From Clostridia bacterium (lineage in GTDB: Bacteria; Bacillota; Clostridia; Christensenellales; Aristaeellaceae): a stretch of 45,699 bases of DNA. The stretch is from the NCBI GenBank assembly GCA_017436605.1, contig JAFSCW010000086.1:1-45699 (forward strand), read 5' to 3'. Under the pieces are notes generated by a model. It searched no databases, was not told where the DNA came from, and worked only from the letters and a program-made list of their open reading frames with translations. The position numbers and the translations under genes are program-made. Of this stretch, positions 15,640 through 23,553 are shown one piece after another (the stretch's first letter is position 1; each line of letters starts with the position of its first letter).

Positions 15640-18333
15640 TTACTCAAAGAGAATCGTCTGCGGGACGTCGCAGTCCGCCGGGATCGGCTCCTGCGTCCAC
15701 TTGCTGATCTGAACGTTCAGCGAGTTGTAGCCGTCGATGCCCAGACCGGTGGCAACACTGCCGGTGATGTAGTTTTCGGAACCGCTCTTGTCAATGCCGC
15801 TTTCCTCATCGACATTGACCCACGGGCCGTGCGGCAGGGCCACAACGCCCGGATACAGGCGCGCGGTCACGCAGGCATGGCGCAGGGTATCGCCGTACTG
15901 GGAGGAGACCTTCACGGTGTCGCCATCGACGATGCCGCGCTCGGCAGCGTCGTACTTGGAGACGAATACCGGGTTGGTGCAGGCTTCGCGCAGCCACGGG
16001 ATGTTATCAAAGACGGAATGCGCGCGGCGCTGATAGTGCGGGTTGAAGCACTGCAGCGGATACTCGCTCTTGGCTCCCTTGATATCGCCGTTCACGAAGG
16101 TGGCTTCGTAGCCCTGCGCGATCGGCTGATACTTCGGCAGACCATGATACTCCGCCTCGGAGAAGCCGTGACTGTTGATCATGTCGGCATAGGTCTGGCA
16201 GTAGAACTCGATCTTGCCGCTGTTGGTCGCGATCGGGTTGTTCTCCGGATCCTCGCGGAAAGCCTGCTTGTCGATGTAGCCCAGCTTATCGCCCGGCTTG
16301 CGGTCGACGCGGTACATGCCGTCTTCGAAGTACTTCTTGATGGAGATACGGCCCTCCTGCGGCTGGCCCTCGACGCCCCATTCCTTGATGTCGTCTTCGG
16401 TGATGGAGACGAGGTTTTCCCAGGTCTCGCCGTCTTCCTTGATGACGGTGGAGGTGGCGACGGAATTGAACAGCTGCTGGGTGGCGCTCATGGTGCCCCA
16501 CATATCAGCGCTCAGGCCGAGCTTCTCGCCGATCTTGATGCTCGCCTCGGTATCGGAGACGGACTCGAAGTACGGATCGAGCACCTGACGGTTGATGAGC
16601 AGGATGTCGCGGTTGTAGTAGCCGTCCCAGATGTACGCGCCCTCGCGCTCCCAGTTGGTGGAGATCGGCAGGACGATATCGCAGTACTTGTTGGTCGCCG
16701 TCAGGAAGTGGCCCTGGCCCACGACGAAGTCCATCGCGCGGAAGACCTCGATGCCGCGCTTCGCGCCCTCGCAGCAGGTCAGCTTCGCGGAAGCGCCATT
16801 CCAGATCATCTTGACCGGAGCGGTGATGTTCTCAATCTTCTTGGACAGGTCATAGCCTTCCATGCCGCCCTTCCAGCCAAGGCCGTAGCCGTTGATCATC
16901 GTCCACAGGGTAGTCGGGTTGAACGGCTTGCCCATGCAGGCGTCCCACAGCTGGGTCTCGGATACGCTGGTCGCAGCGCCGGTGCCGCCAGCGCCGCCGA
17001 CGTCGCCCGCGGAACCCACGCGGATCAGGCGCGGACCAAAGTTGTTGGTATGGTTCCAAGCAGTCGGGCCGGTGCAGTGGCCGCTCTTGCCGATGTGGCC
17101 GCCCATCGCGCCCAGGCAGATGGCCAGCTGCGGCAGCTGCTCGGTGTTATAGTTACGGGCGGAGGCCCAGCTGGACAGCAGCGCAACCTTGTTGTCCTTG
17201 CCCAGGACGCGCGCCACCTGACGCAGGGTTTCGGCCTTCACGCCGGTAATCTCCTCGGCCCATTCCGGGGTCTTGGCGACGCCGTCGTATTCGCCCTTGA
17301 GATAGCCGAAGAAGTTTTCGCTGGTCTTCGCATCCGCCGGCATATGCTCGCTGTCGAAGCCCACGCAGCAGCGGTTCAGGAAATCCCAGTCGATGAGACC
17401 CTTCTCAGCGTCCTCCTCGAGCATCACATACGCCATGGCGAGCATCGCAGCCATGTCCGTGCCCGGGCGGATCGGCACCCACTGCGCATCGAGAATGGAC
17501 GCGGTGTCGGTGTAGATCGGGTCAAAGAGGATGAACTTGGTGCCGGCGTCCTTCCATGCCTTGGCATAGTTGGTCGCATTGCCCAGAGAGGACCAGGCCG
17601 GGTTATAACCGAAGGCCACGACATATTCGCAGTTGAACATGTCCATGCGGTCGTTGTTGCAGTTGTAGTCATAGCAGGCGTCGCCCCAGCCGAGCACGCC
17701 CGGCGCAAACCAGCCGCCCCAGGAGCCCGTACGCCAGGCGCTGAGATAGTTGATGTTCATCTTGTTGAGCACATCGGTGCCCGCGCCGTTGCACAGGATG
17801 GCGTTGTCGCCGTAGGTTTCGTTCACGCGCTTGATCTCGTCAGCGATATACTGAGCGGCCTCATCCCAGGAGATGCGCTCCCACTCGTCGACGCCGCGCA
17901 GCTGACCGTTCGGATTGCCCGGGGTCCAGTTCTTGCGCTTCATCGGATACTTGAGGCGATCCAGGCCGCGCGCCTGATACTGCTGCGAGAAGCCGCGCAG
18001 GCAGGAACGCTGCTGGCGGTTATACTGGTCGTCGGTGTTGTAATCGTCGGTCTTCTGGCGAAGGATAACGCCGTCCTTCACATAGGCCTTCACCAGACAC
18101 TTGCCGCCGCAGTTATGCCAGCAGGGCGCCGCAACCCACTTGCCGCCATCCTCGGTGACGACAGGTTCAGCAGCTGCCGGGATGGTCTCTTCGCCGGCTG
18201 CCTTAAGGGTGCTGCTCTCGGCGATGGCGGTCGCATTCAGCGCGAAGCTGGCGGTACCGATGGCAGCAGCAGAACCCTTCAGGAAATTCCGGCGGCTGAC
18301 CATGGTATCGAGCACGTTTTGAATCAATGCCAT
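15640..18333 (-). CDS. dmsA: DMSO-reductase-family molybdopterin oxidoreductase with a Tat signal
   Basis: This 897-residue protein is a catalytic bis-MGD subunit that probably reduces an S- or N-oxide or a related acceptor outside the membrane. The Tat signal is SRRNFLKG (R14-R15) followed by an Ala-rich core. The FS0 [4Fe-4S] motif uses C71, C75, C79 and C111. IPIRPGTDMAAMLAMAYVM-like DmsA segments follow (here beginning VPIRPGTD). At the place where DmsA has its serine molybdenum ligand (GDYS) I read GDAC, with Cys220 as candidate ligand. ATG 18333 has AGAGGAAACAAC before it; an upstream ATG would add 16 unlikely residues. The true substrate is unknown and DMSO is only the family name. Confidence 0.88.
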   Translation of the reverse strand: MALIQNVLDTMVSRRNFLKGSAAAIGTASFALNATAIAESSTLKAAGEETIPAAAEPVVTEDGGKWVAAPCWHNCGGKCLVKAYVKDGVILRQKTDDYNTDDQYNRQQRSCLRGFSQQYQARGLDRLKYPMKRKNWTPGNPNGQLRGVDEWERISWDEAAQYIADEIKRVNETYGDNAILCNGAGTDVLNKMNINYLSAWRTGSWGGWFAPGVLGWGDACYDYNCNNDRMDMFNCEYVVAFGYNPAWSSLGNATNYAKAWKDAGTKFILFDPIYTDTASILDAQWVPIRPGTDMAAMLAMAYVMLEEDAEKGLIDWDFLNRCCVGFDSEHMPADAKTSENFFGYLKGEYDGVAKTPEWAEEITGVKAETLRQVARVLGKDNKVALLSSWASARNYNTEQLPQLAICLGAMGGHIGKSGHCTGPTAWNHTNNFGPRLIRVGSAGDVGGAGGTGAATSVSETQLWDACMGKPFNPTTLWTMINGYGLGWKGGMEGYDLSKKIENITAPVKMIWNGASAKLTCCEGAKRGIEVFRAMDFVVGQGHFLTATNKYCDIVLPISTNWEREGAYIWDGYYNRDILLINRQVLDPYFESVSDTEASIKIGEKLGLSADMWGTMSATQQLFNSVATSTVIKEDGETWENLVSITEDDIKEWGVEGQPQEGRISIKKYFEDGMYRVDRKPGDKLGYIDKQAFREDPENNPIATNSGKIEFYCQTYADMINSHGFSEAEYHGLPKYQPIAQGYEATFVNGDIKGAKSEYPLQCFNPHYQRRAHSVFDNIPWLREACTNPVFVSKYDAAERGIVDGDTVKVSSQYGDTLRHACVTARLYPGVVALPHGPWVNVDEESGIDKSGSENYITGSVATGLGIDGYNSLNVQISKWTQEPIPADCDVPQTILFE

Positions 18334-18373
18334 GTTGTTTCCTCTCTCTTTCTCTCTCATGTTGTTATATACA

Positions 18374-18429
18374 ATATACACATCTGTATATGGTATTCAC
18401 GCTCTTTCCGCCTTCTGCATCCGAGGCGG
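18374..18429. repeat. Two inverted repeats between torD and dmsA
   Basis: ATATACA (18374-18380) pairs with TGTATAT (18385-18391), and CCGCCT (18408-18413) pairs with AGGCGG (18424-18429). Both lie in the 105-base gap. They may stabilise the dmsA end of a processed transcript or lower readthrough; no U-tract marks a terminator. Confidence 0.45.
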
Positions 18430-18438
18430 ATATCGCCG

Positions 18439-19107
18439 TCACTGTGCGGCCATCAGTTCGTCAATCACCCGCTGGTCATAGGCGATAAACTCCGCCATCG
18501 CGCGGACAAGCTGAGGATACAGCACCTTCGTTTCGGACTTGTCCATATCCTCGCAATACGCCCCCATCCAATTGAGAATATGATTTTTCTCAAAGAGCTT
18601 CTGGCCTTCCAGCAGGCTCTTATAGCCGCACAGAAGATTCTGCTCAAGACAATCCCCGGCGCGCTCCGTCGTCAGCGCGAGGAAATGCATCATCAGGCTG
18701 ATATGATCATCCGGATGGCTCGGATAGCCCGCAGGCACATAGCTGTACTGCTGATACCAGCTGCGCACCTGAAGGGTCGATTCCTGAAACAACGCGCGCT
18801 CCTTCGCCGTATAGCAGGATTCCCACGGCGGCGCAATCAGCGTATCCGGCCCGAGAAACAGCCGGGTATATTCCATCCTGGCCGCTTGAACATCCATACC
18901 GCGGCAGGAGGCAAGCACCGCCTTGAGGCCGGCTGCCGCGCGGCTGTCCTGCTCGAACAGCGCAACAGCCTGCAGGCTTTCCTCGCTGCTTACAGCATCC
19001 AAAAGCGCCTGCGTGGGCTCTCCGCCCAGCAGCTTATGGAACAGAGAAAACACATAGGCTCTGCCAGCCAGCAATGTGCTGACCACTTCTTTGATCTCGT
19101 TGTTCAC
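18439..19107 (-). CDS. torD: TorD/DmsD-family molybdoenzyme chaperone
   Basis: TorD-family chaperones bind the Tat signal of a molybdoenzyme and hold it open for cofactor insertion. The protein is all-helical and carries the diagnostic segment EYTRLFLGP (near residue 100) and PPWESCY, then YVPAGYPSHPDDHISLMMHF, matching the family's Y-x2-LF-x-GP and PDH signatures. Two starts compete. A GTG at 19107 has GAGGAG eight bases upstream, giving 222 residues. An ATG at 19149 has no ribosome site and would add 14 residues. I report the GTG form. It is the first gene after the cobalamin riboswitch terminator and lies just before dmsA. Confidence 0.88.
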   Translation of the reverse strand: MNNEIKEVVSTLLAGRAYVFSLFHKLLGGEPTQALLDAVSSEESLQAVALFEQDSRAAAGLKAVLASCRGMDVQAARMEYTRLFLGPDTLIAPPWESCYTAKERALFQESTLQVRSWYQQYSYVPAGYPSHPDDHISLMMHFLALTTERAGDCLEQNLLCGYKSLLEGQKLFEKNHILNWMGAYCEDMDKSETKVLYPQLVRAMAEFIAYDQRVIDELMAAQ

Positions 19108-19184
19108 CGCTAGATTCTCCTCAATGAATTCATCCGTATTTCTGGCCATCCGCGTTTTTCGCAAAACACACTGTTGTATTCTTA

Positions 19185-19224
19185 CAAAAACAAAGCGCAC
19201 CCCAACTCTCTTTCCGGGATGCGC
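19185..19224 (-). terminator. Terminator hairpin of the cobalamin riboswitch expression platform
   Basis: On the minus strand GCGCATCCC (19216-19224) pairs with GGGGTGCGC (19195-19203) apart from one T-G pair, followed by TTTGTTTTT (19186-19194). It lies between the aptamer and torD, as expected for transcriptional control. I did not work out the alternative antiterminator. Confidence 0.82.
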
Positions 19225-19298
19225 AGAAAGTCACCGATGTACATGTTCTTCGCTGATGATAAGGCTTCATTTCTCCATCGCCCGAGAAAAAGTCTCCG

Positions 19299-19479
19299 GT
19301 ATGCGGGGCAGGTCTCCTGACTGATTGACCGGGGAGATTCTCCCCTGCGGATACGCCTTCTCAAGCAAATTACCCAATGGCTTTCATATCCGCGACTCAA
19401 AACACAGTAATGGCTGTTGCGCCGGAATCAGACCGGCTTCCCTTTTCATCCTCAGTAACACTTCGGACACCCTGCATAC
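19299..19479 (-). ncRNA. Cobalamin (B12) riboswitch aptamer
   Basis: Read on the minus strand, this 181-base element closes with a P1 stem (19470-19479 with 19299-19308). It contains, in order, the core AAAAGGGAAGCCGGT, then GCAACAGCCATTACTGT, GAAAGCCATTGGG and GAGAAGGC. It ends with the B12 box AGTCAGGAGACCTGCC (19307-19322). These are the conserved blocks of the RF00174 class in the right order. A consensus promoter lies just upstream and a terminator just downstream, and the next gene is torD. B12 would normally switch such an operon off. Confidence 0.92.
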
Positions 19480-19500
19480 ATATTCATTTATGCTAACAAC

Positions 19501-19529
19501 ACTATATAAAAACCCTCATCTTCTGTCAA
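19501..19529 (-). promoter_or_regulatory. Promoter driving the riboswitch and torD-dmsAB
   Basis: On the minus strand a perfect TTGACA (19524-19529) and TATAGT (19501-19506) are 17 bases apart, about 22 bases before the aptamer. I see nothing else in 19530-19665. Confidence 0.85.
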
Positions 19530-19665
19530 TAAATCATACAATAACGAGATTTCTTAATCAAAGAATTAACATTTTGGCGTTTCTCTCATTTTCGCATGAT
19601 CCGCAGCCCGAACCATCTGCATCTGCGTGTCAATCCGGCCGCCTGCCTTTTGTTCCTGCTGATGT

Positions 19666-20325
19666 TCAAATCTGCGCAAGGAGGGACAGGATATCCTCCG
19701 GTCTGCGCGCAATATGGCATGCGCCCGCCTCTATCAGACTTTCTTCGCTCCTGAATCCCCAGGTCACTGCGATGCAGGGAATACCGGCATTTCTGGCAGT
19801 CATCACGTCCACATCCGAATCGCCGACGTATACGGTTTCCCCCGCCGTGACGTCCATCTGCAGCATGGCCTCAAAGACGCTGTCGGGCGCAGGCTTTTTT
19901 CTTCTGGATGGATCATCGCCCACCGCGCTGCACATCCGGCGTCCAAAGTAGTCCCTGCTGAGTTCCTTGACCGCAAAATCAATCTTATTGGAAACGATGG
20001 CAAGCTTGATTCCCTGCGCCGCCAGCGTATCCAGAACCTCCATGATCCCTTCATAGGGCGCAGTATGATCCTTGCTGTGTTCGCCGTAATGCATGATAAA
20101 GCAATCCAGCACCGCCTGAAACGCGGGATGCTGCGCTCCCGGCTCCGGCATGGCGCGCTCGATCAGCTTATGAATACCATTGCCCACGAAACGGCGCACC
20201 TCGTCCTTCGTGCGCGCGGGAAGACCGTTCGCCTCCAGCGCGGCATTCGTGCTCGCCGCAAGGTCGTCGAGCGTATTGAGCAGCGTACCGTCCAGATCCC
20301 AGATGACCGCCTTCGTTTTCATCAT
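19666..20325 (-). CDS. gph: HAD-family phosphatase, phosphoglycolate-phosphatase-like
   Basis: HAD phosphatases remove phosphate from small metabolites through an aspartyl-phosphate intermediate. The 219-residue protein has all four motifs: DLDGTLLNT (nucleophile near residue 10), IVSNK (near 112), the lysine in RRKKPAPDSV (near 145), and GDSDVDVMTARNAG (near 170). A helical cap sits between motifs I and II, as in Gph. Phosphoglycolate is the family default; the substrate is not decided by sequence. It starts with tandem ATG codons at 20325 and 20322 without a strong ribosome site. A promoter lies at 20397-20425. Confidence 0.88.
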   Translation of the reverse strand: MMKTKAVIWDLDGTLLNTLDDLAASTNAALEANGLPARTKDEVRRFVGNGIHKLIERAMPEPGAQHPAFQAVLDCFIMHYGEHSKDHTAPYEGIMEVLDTLAAQGIKLAIVSNKIDFAVKELSRDYFGRRMCSAVGDDPSRRKKPAPDSVFEAMLQMDVTAGETVYVGDSDVDVMTARNAGIPCIAVTWGFRSEESLIEAGACHIARRPEDILSLLAQI

Positions 20326-20396
20326 GTTTACACCATCCCGCTCCGGCGTTTCCGTTTTTTCTCATACAGCGCCCCTTGCGGCGCCTTTCCATCTCC

Positions 20397-20425
20397 ATTG
20401 TATCTCCGCCCCATTATGCCGTCAA
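20397..20425 (-). promoter_or_regulatory. Promoter of the gph-like gene
   Basis: On the minus strand TTGACG (20420-20425) and TACAAT (20397-20402) are 17 bases apart. A GC-rich GGCGCC-GCAA-GGGGCGC hairpin lies downstream in the leader. Confidence 0.65.
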
Positions 20426-20514
20426 CGCCTTTTTGGAAAACCGCATCTCATCAACTGTCACCCACAACATGCATATCCCATATCGCGCCTGTTCCGCCGT
20501 CATCCGTCCGGACT

Positions 20515-20835
20515 TCATTCAAGTTTTGCGCGTATGCATCCTTCATCTTCGTTGACAAGATACAGTTCTACTAAAGCATGAGGCGCAGCGGCACGCAGCA
20601 CAGCAGCATGGATCAGGTCTTCCTCATACGGCTCCATCATTCCCTCGGGATGACAGCTCAGCAAAATCACCTTATGTGCATGCCGGTCAATCCGCATGTA
20701 CTCACCGGCATAATCCGTGTCGAACAGCTGCACGGTGCCCGGCTTTCCTTCGGAATCAAGGGACACTACGGCGCTGACCCTGTGATACACGCGCCGAAGA
20801 AGCGCATTCGCAAGCAGCCCAGGCATACTTTCCAT
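20515..20835 (-). CDS. Uncharacterised 106-residue protein
   Basis: I do not recognise this family. The gene is supported by a GAGGGG ribosome site before the ATG at 20835 and by a promoter at 20876-20905. The protein is mixed charge, without a signal peptide, membrane segment or cysteine pair. It alternates predicted beta strands (RVSAVVSLD, TVQLFDTD, KVILLSCHPEGM, ALVELYLVNED) with short acidic helices, suggesting a compact alpha/beta fold. It is a single-gene unit between the gph-like gene and the DnaJ terminator. No function can be assigned. Confidence 0.7.
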   Translation of the reverse strand: MESMPGLLANALLRRVYHRVSAVVSLDSEGKPGTVQLFDTDYAGEYMRIDRHAHKVILLSCHPEGMMEPYEEDLIHAAVLRAAAPHALVELYLVNEDEGCIRAKLE

Positions 20836-20875
20836 GCCTTTCCCCTCTTTCTTGTATGTGTTATTGCATATTCGG

Positions 20876-20905
20876 ATTGTATACAGGTTTCCATTTGTAT
20901 GTCCA
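20876..20905 (-). promoter_or_regulatory. Promoter of the uncharacterised small gene
   Basis: On the minus strand TGGACA (20900-20905) precedes TATACA (20878-20883) by 16 bases or TACAAT (20876-20881) by 18 bases. Confidence 0.6.
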
Positions 20906-20935
20906 CTAACCTACAGAAGCAAAACAGCCGGATGC

Positions 20936-20966
20936 GCAAAAACGCCGCGCTTTGAAAGCGCGGCGT
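20936..20966 (-). terminator. Terminator after the DnaJ-domain gene
   Basis: A 25-base perfect dyad (20942-20966, arms ACGCCGCGCTTT and AAAGCGCGGCGT) is followed on the minus strand by a T run. It lies about 50 bases past the DnaJ-domain stop. Confidence 0.85.
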
Positions 20967-21015
20967 ATCAATTATGAAGGTTTTCGCTGCTGCCTGCGTC
21001 CTGCTGCGCCCTGCA

Positions 21016-21777
21016 TCAGATGCAGCAGCACAGCGGATAATAGATCATTCTTCCTCCGCTGCAGCAGGTACAGCAGAGCTGAAGCATCAGGAACGACCAG
21101 CACAGATTCGGCTGACTGTGGGTCTGCCGGCCATAGGACGTGCCCCGCTGGCCATACCAGGAGCCGCCGCTTTGCAGCTGGCTGAGCAGCTGCTGATAGA
21201 GCATGTTGCCCGGCTCCATCGAAACCGCCTGACGCGCATATTCCATCGCCTGCGCATTATTATGCAATCCTGCCTGGGCCAGCGCGCTGAGATAATACCA
21301 ACGCGCATTCCGCTTGCCGGGGTCGACAGAATTGAGCGCATTAAGCGCTTCAGCATAATGGCCGGTGTCGATATAATTCTTGGCCGCGCGCATTTCAATG
21401 CTGCTGTCCTGCTCCTGCTGGCGATACTGCTGCTGCTGTCCATAGTATGCGCCGCCGAAGAACTGCGCAAACGGGTCGTCGTCATACCCATAGCCGCCCT
21501 GGCCATAGCCGCCGTAACCGCCATAGCCGCCCTGACGCTGCTGCTGGCTGCCGCCGTTATAGCCGCTGCCCGCGCGCGCGCCGCCGCCCTGGCGTCTGTG
21601 CATGATCTCCTCATACGCCTGCTGGACTTCCATAAATTTCTTCTCAGCCTGAGCGGCGTCCGGCTTGCCGACATTCGCGTCCGGATGATACTTCTTGCAC
21701 AGCTGTCTGTATGCCTTTTTGACCTCGTCGTCTGTCGCTGTCGGCGATACGCCCAGCACCTGATACGGATCCGTCAT
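21016..21777 (-). CDS. DnaJ-domain protein with Gly/Tyr-rich linker, TPR-like repeat and Cys-rich tail
   Basis: J-domain proteins stimulate the ATPase of Hsp70 (DnaK). The J domain is at residues 1-65, with the essential HPD tripeptide in [11 protein letters not shown] Gly/Tyr/Gln-rich low-complexity linker (about 66-130) and a helical TPR-like region (about 130-205, [17 protein letters not shown]) follow. The tail is hydrophobic and cysteine-rich (LCCTCCSGG near 240 and a final CCCI), perhaps a membrane or acylation anchor; no zinc finger of classical DnaJ is present. The start overlaps the DUF5685 stop by four bases, so the two are co-translated and probably act together, with the client unknown. 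Confidence 0.85.
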   Translation of the reverse strand: MTDPYQVLGVSPTATDDEVKKAYRQLCKKYHPDANVGKPDAAQAEKKFMEVQQAYEEIMHRRQGGGARAGSGYNGGSQQQRQGGYGGYGGYGQGGYGYDDDPFAQFFGGAYYGQQQQYRQQEQDSSIEMRAAKNYIDTGHYAEALNALNSVDPGKRNARWYYLSALAQAGLHNNAQAMEYARQAVSMEPGNMLYQQLLSQLQSGGSWYGQRGTSYGRQTHSQPNLCWSFLMLQLCCTCCSGGRMIYYPLCCCI

Positions 21778-22610
21778 TGTTCCTTCTTCGCCTTTCTTCT
21801 CTCGGTAGCGTTTTCAAACCTGAGCCAGATGCCCGAATACAGGATGTTGCGCATAATCTCTGCATCCTCCAGCAGCGGAAGGCGTTCAAACGCCATCGCG
21901 GCACGGGCCATCATATCGGAAAGCATCTGTTCGCAATCCCCGGCGAAGCTTTCCTGTCCGCTCCTTGCCAGCAGCGGATTATAGCTCCCCTTTTTGCGAT
22001 CACGCTCGACGTCCTCATAGCAGTCGCAGAGGTAAATGAACTTGCCCAGATAAAATCCGAGCTCGCGCAGATCCCGCGCATAAATATCTTCCTTCATCAC
22101 GTACAGCTCTGCGAGCATTTCGCCCGTCAGATTGGCCGCCGCATCGAGGTTCTGATCGTTTCTGTTTTCGATTTCATGAAGCCGGCGCACATAGCTTTCG
22201 ACAGCCTCGCGCTGGCGCGGAAGCCGCTCTCCTGCGCGCGCTGCAGCGCGCCGGAGCAGTTCGCTCTCCGCGAGCTTATCCACGCGCCGATCATCCTCCC
22301 AGCCGTCGCGGAGATCATAATACGACACCAGCGCGCTCAGATCCGCGCAGTAGTCGATCGCCTCATTGCCAAGCATCAGCCGCTTGCGGATCGGATGCAG
22401 CGCGCAGCGGCGCATTTCTCCAGTCGTCTCAGGCTCATACAGGGAGGTATGCAGCATCGCAAGGAACGTCATTTCAAAGCTCAGCGCCATCCGGCATGCG
22501 CTGCCGCAGCGCTTTCCGATCGCCCGGCAGAGCCCGCAGTAGTATCCGCGGTAGCGGTCGAACTCACGGAACTTCATTTCTTCCTTGCGGATGGTCATCA
22601 CGCCCAGCAT
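21774..22610 (-). CDS. DUF5685-family protein
   Basis: This 278-residue protein matches the uncharacterised DUF5685 family by its N-terminal [15 protein letters not shown] and by its helical body. Cysteines in CGLC and CDCY could bind metal. Two acidic motifs, [11 protein letters not shown] near residue 100 and [20 protein letters not shown] near 200, resemble the paired aspartate-rich motifs of squalene/phytoene-synthase-type helical enzymes; this is a resemblance, not a demonstrated activity. ATG 22610 follows GGAGGTG; an ATG eight codons upstream lacks one. It is coupled by a four-base overlap to the DnaJ-domain gene and has its own promoter at 22656-22685. Confidence 0.75.
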   Translation of the reverse strand: MLGVMTIRKEEMKFREFDRYRGYYCGLCRAIGKRCGSACRMALSFEMTFLAMLHTSLYEPETTGEMRRCALHPIRKRLMLGNEAIDYCADLSALVSYYDLRDGWEDDRRVDKLAESELLRRAAARAGERLPRQREAVESYVRRLHEIENRNDQNLDAAANLTGEMLAELYVMKEDIYARDLRELGFYLGKFIYLCDCYEDVERDRKKGSYNPLLARSGQESFAGDCEQMLSDMMARAAMAFERLPLLEDAEIMRNILYSGIWLRFENATERRKAKKEQ

Positions 22611-22655
22611 GCCGCCACCTCCTTCCCGGATCATTCCGCTCCATATTTGAAGCAG

Positions 22656-22685
22656 ATTATATCATAATCGCACACAGGCTGCCAA
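22656..22685 (-). promoter_or_regulatory. Promoter of the DUF5685-DnaJ operon
   Basis: On the minus strand TTGGCA (22680-22685) and a perfect TATAAT (22656-22661) are 18 bases apart. Confidence 0.75.
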
Positions 22686-22716
22686 GCCATGTTCGCTGAA
22701 ATGTCGTTTTCTGCGT

Positions 22717-23553
22717 TTATTTTCTGCGCATGGGCAGCGTAACGAAGTACACCGCCGCGCAGCACAGCACGACCGCCGCACCGGCAGAGGTGTTCAGATA
22801 ATAGGAAAGGACAAGACCCGCCACGCCGCACACCACAGAGATGATCACGGACAGGCGCATATACTGGCTGGCGCCTCTTGCGACATTGTGCGAGGCCGCC
22901 GCCGGGAGAATCAGCAGGGAGTTGATCAGCATGACGCCGACCCAGCGAATGGAAACCATGACGGCCACCGCAACCAGAATCGTAAACGCATACTCCGTCA
23001 TTCTCGAGCGGATGCCGCGGCTGCGCGCCAGCGGCGAATTGACGCTGGTGATCATCAGCGGATTGAACAAAAATACCCAGACGGCGCACGCAGCGGCCAG
23101 CGCGAGCAGGAGCGCGAGCAGATCCCCCTGCGTCACAGACAGCACATCGCCGACCAGCACGGAGGAATACTTGGCAAACGCACCGCCGCGGGAGAGCACA
23201 ACCAGGCCAAGCGCAATCGACGTGGACGAAAAGACGCTGATGATCGTATCTGCGCTCATTTTGGAATGATGCTTGACAAAGGTGATCAGGATCGCCCAGA
23301 TCACGCCGAAGACGAGCATCGACGCCATCTGATTCTCCCAGCCGAGCACGACGCCGATGGCGATGCCCGTCAGGGCGCTGTGTCCGAGCGCATCGGAAAA
23401 AAAGGCCATTTTGTTATCGACCGCCATCGTGCCCAGAAGACCGAACAGCGGCGTGATCAGCAGCATGGCCAGCAGCGCGTTTTTCATGAAGGTATAGCGC
23501 AGCCACTCAAAGGGCAGGAGCATGTCCATCGCCGCATAAAGCGTTTCCATCAT
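22717..23553 (-). CDS. znuB: Zinc (or manganese) ABC importer, membrane permease
   Basis: This is the permease of an ABC-3-type metal importer. The 278 residues form about eight hydrophobic helices, with the conserved early segment ALLGTMAVDNKMAFFSDALG-like (here FGLLGTMAVDNKMAFFSDAL) and WVGVMLINSLLILPAAAS near residue 205. The start at 23553 follows GGAGGG and overlaps the ATPase gene by four bases. It is the last gene of the znuACB operon. Manganese transport is possible for the family, but the His-rich binding protein favours zinc. Confidence 0.92.
   Translation of the reverse strand: MMETLYAAMDMLLPFEWLRYTFMKNALLAMLLITPLFGLLGTMAVDNKMAFFSDALGHSALTGIAIGVVLGWENQMASMLVFGVIWAILITFVKHHSKMSADTIISVFSSTSIALGLVVLSRGGAFAKYSSVLVGDVLSVTQGDLLALLLALAAACAVWVFLFNPLMITSVNSPLARSRGIRSRMTEYAFTILVAVAVMVSIRWVGVMLINSLLILPAAASHNVARGASQYMRLSVIISVVCGVAGLVLSYYLNTSAGAAVVLCCAAVYFVTLPMRRK

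Noticed and set aside
15430-19113. 1227-codon open frame on the plus strand
   Set aside because: It is antisense to dmsA and torD, lacks a ribosome site, and its composition is the mirror of GC-rich codon use. The opposite strand has clear protein motifs throughout.
19182-19400. Short open frame overlapping the cobalamin riboswitch
   Set aside because: The conserved RNA blocks and terminator explain the sequence, and there is no ribosome site before a plausible start.
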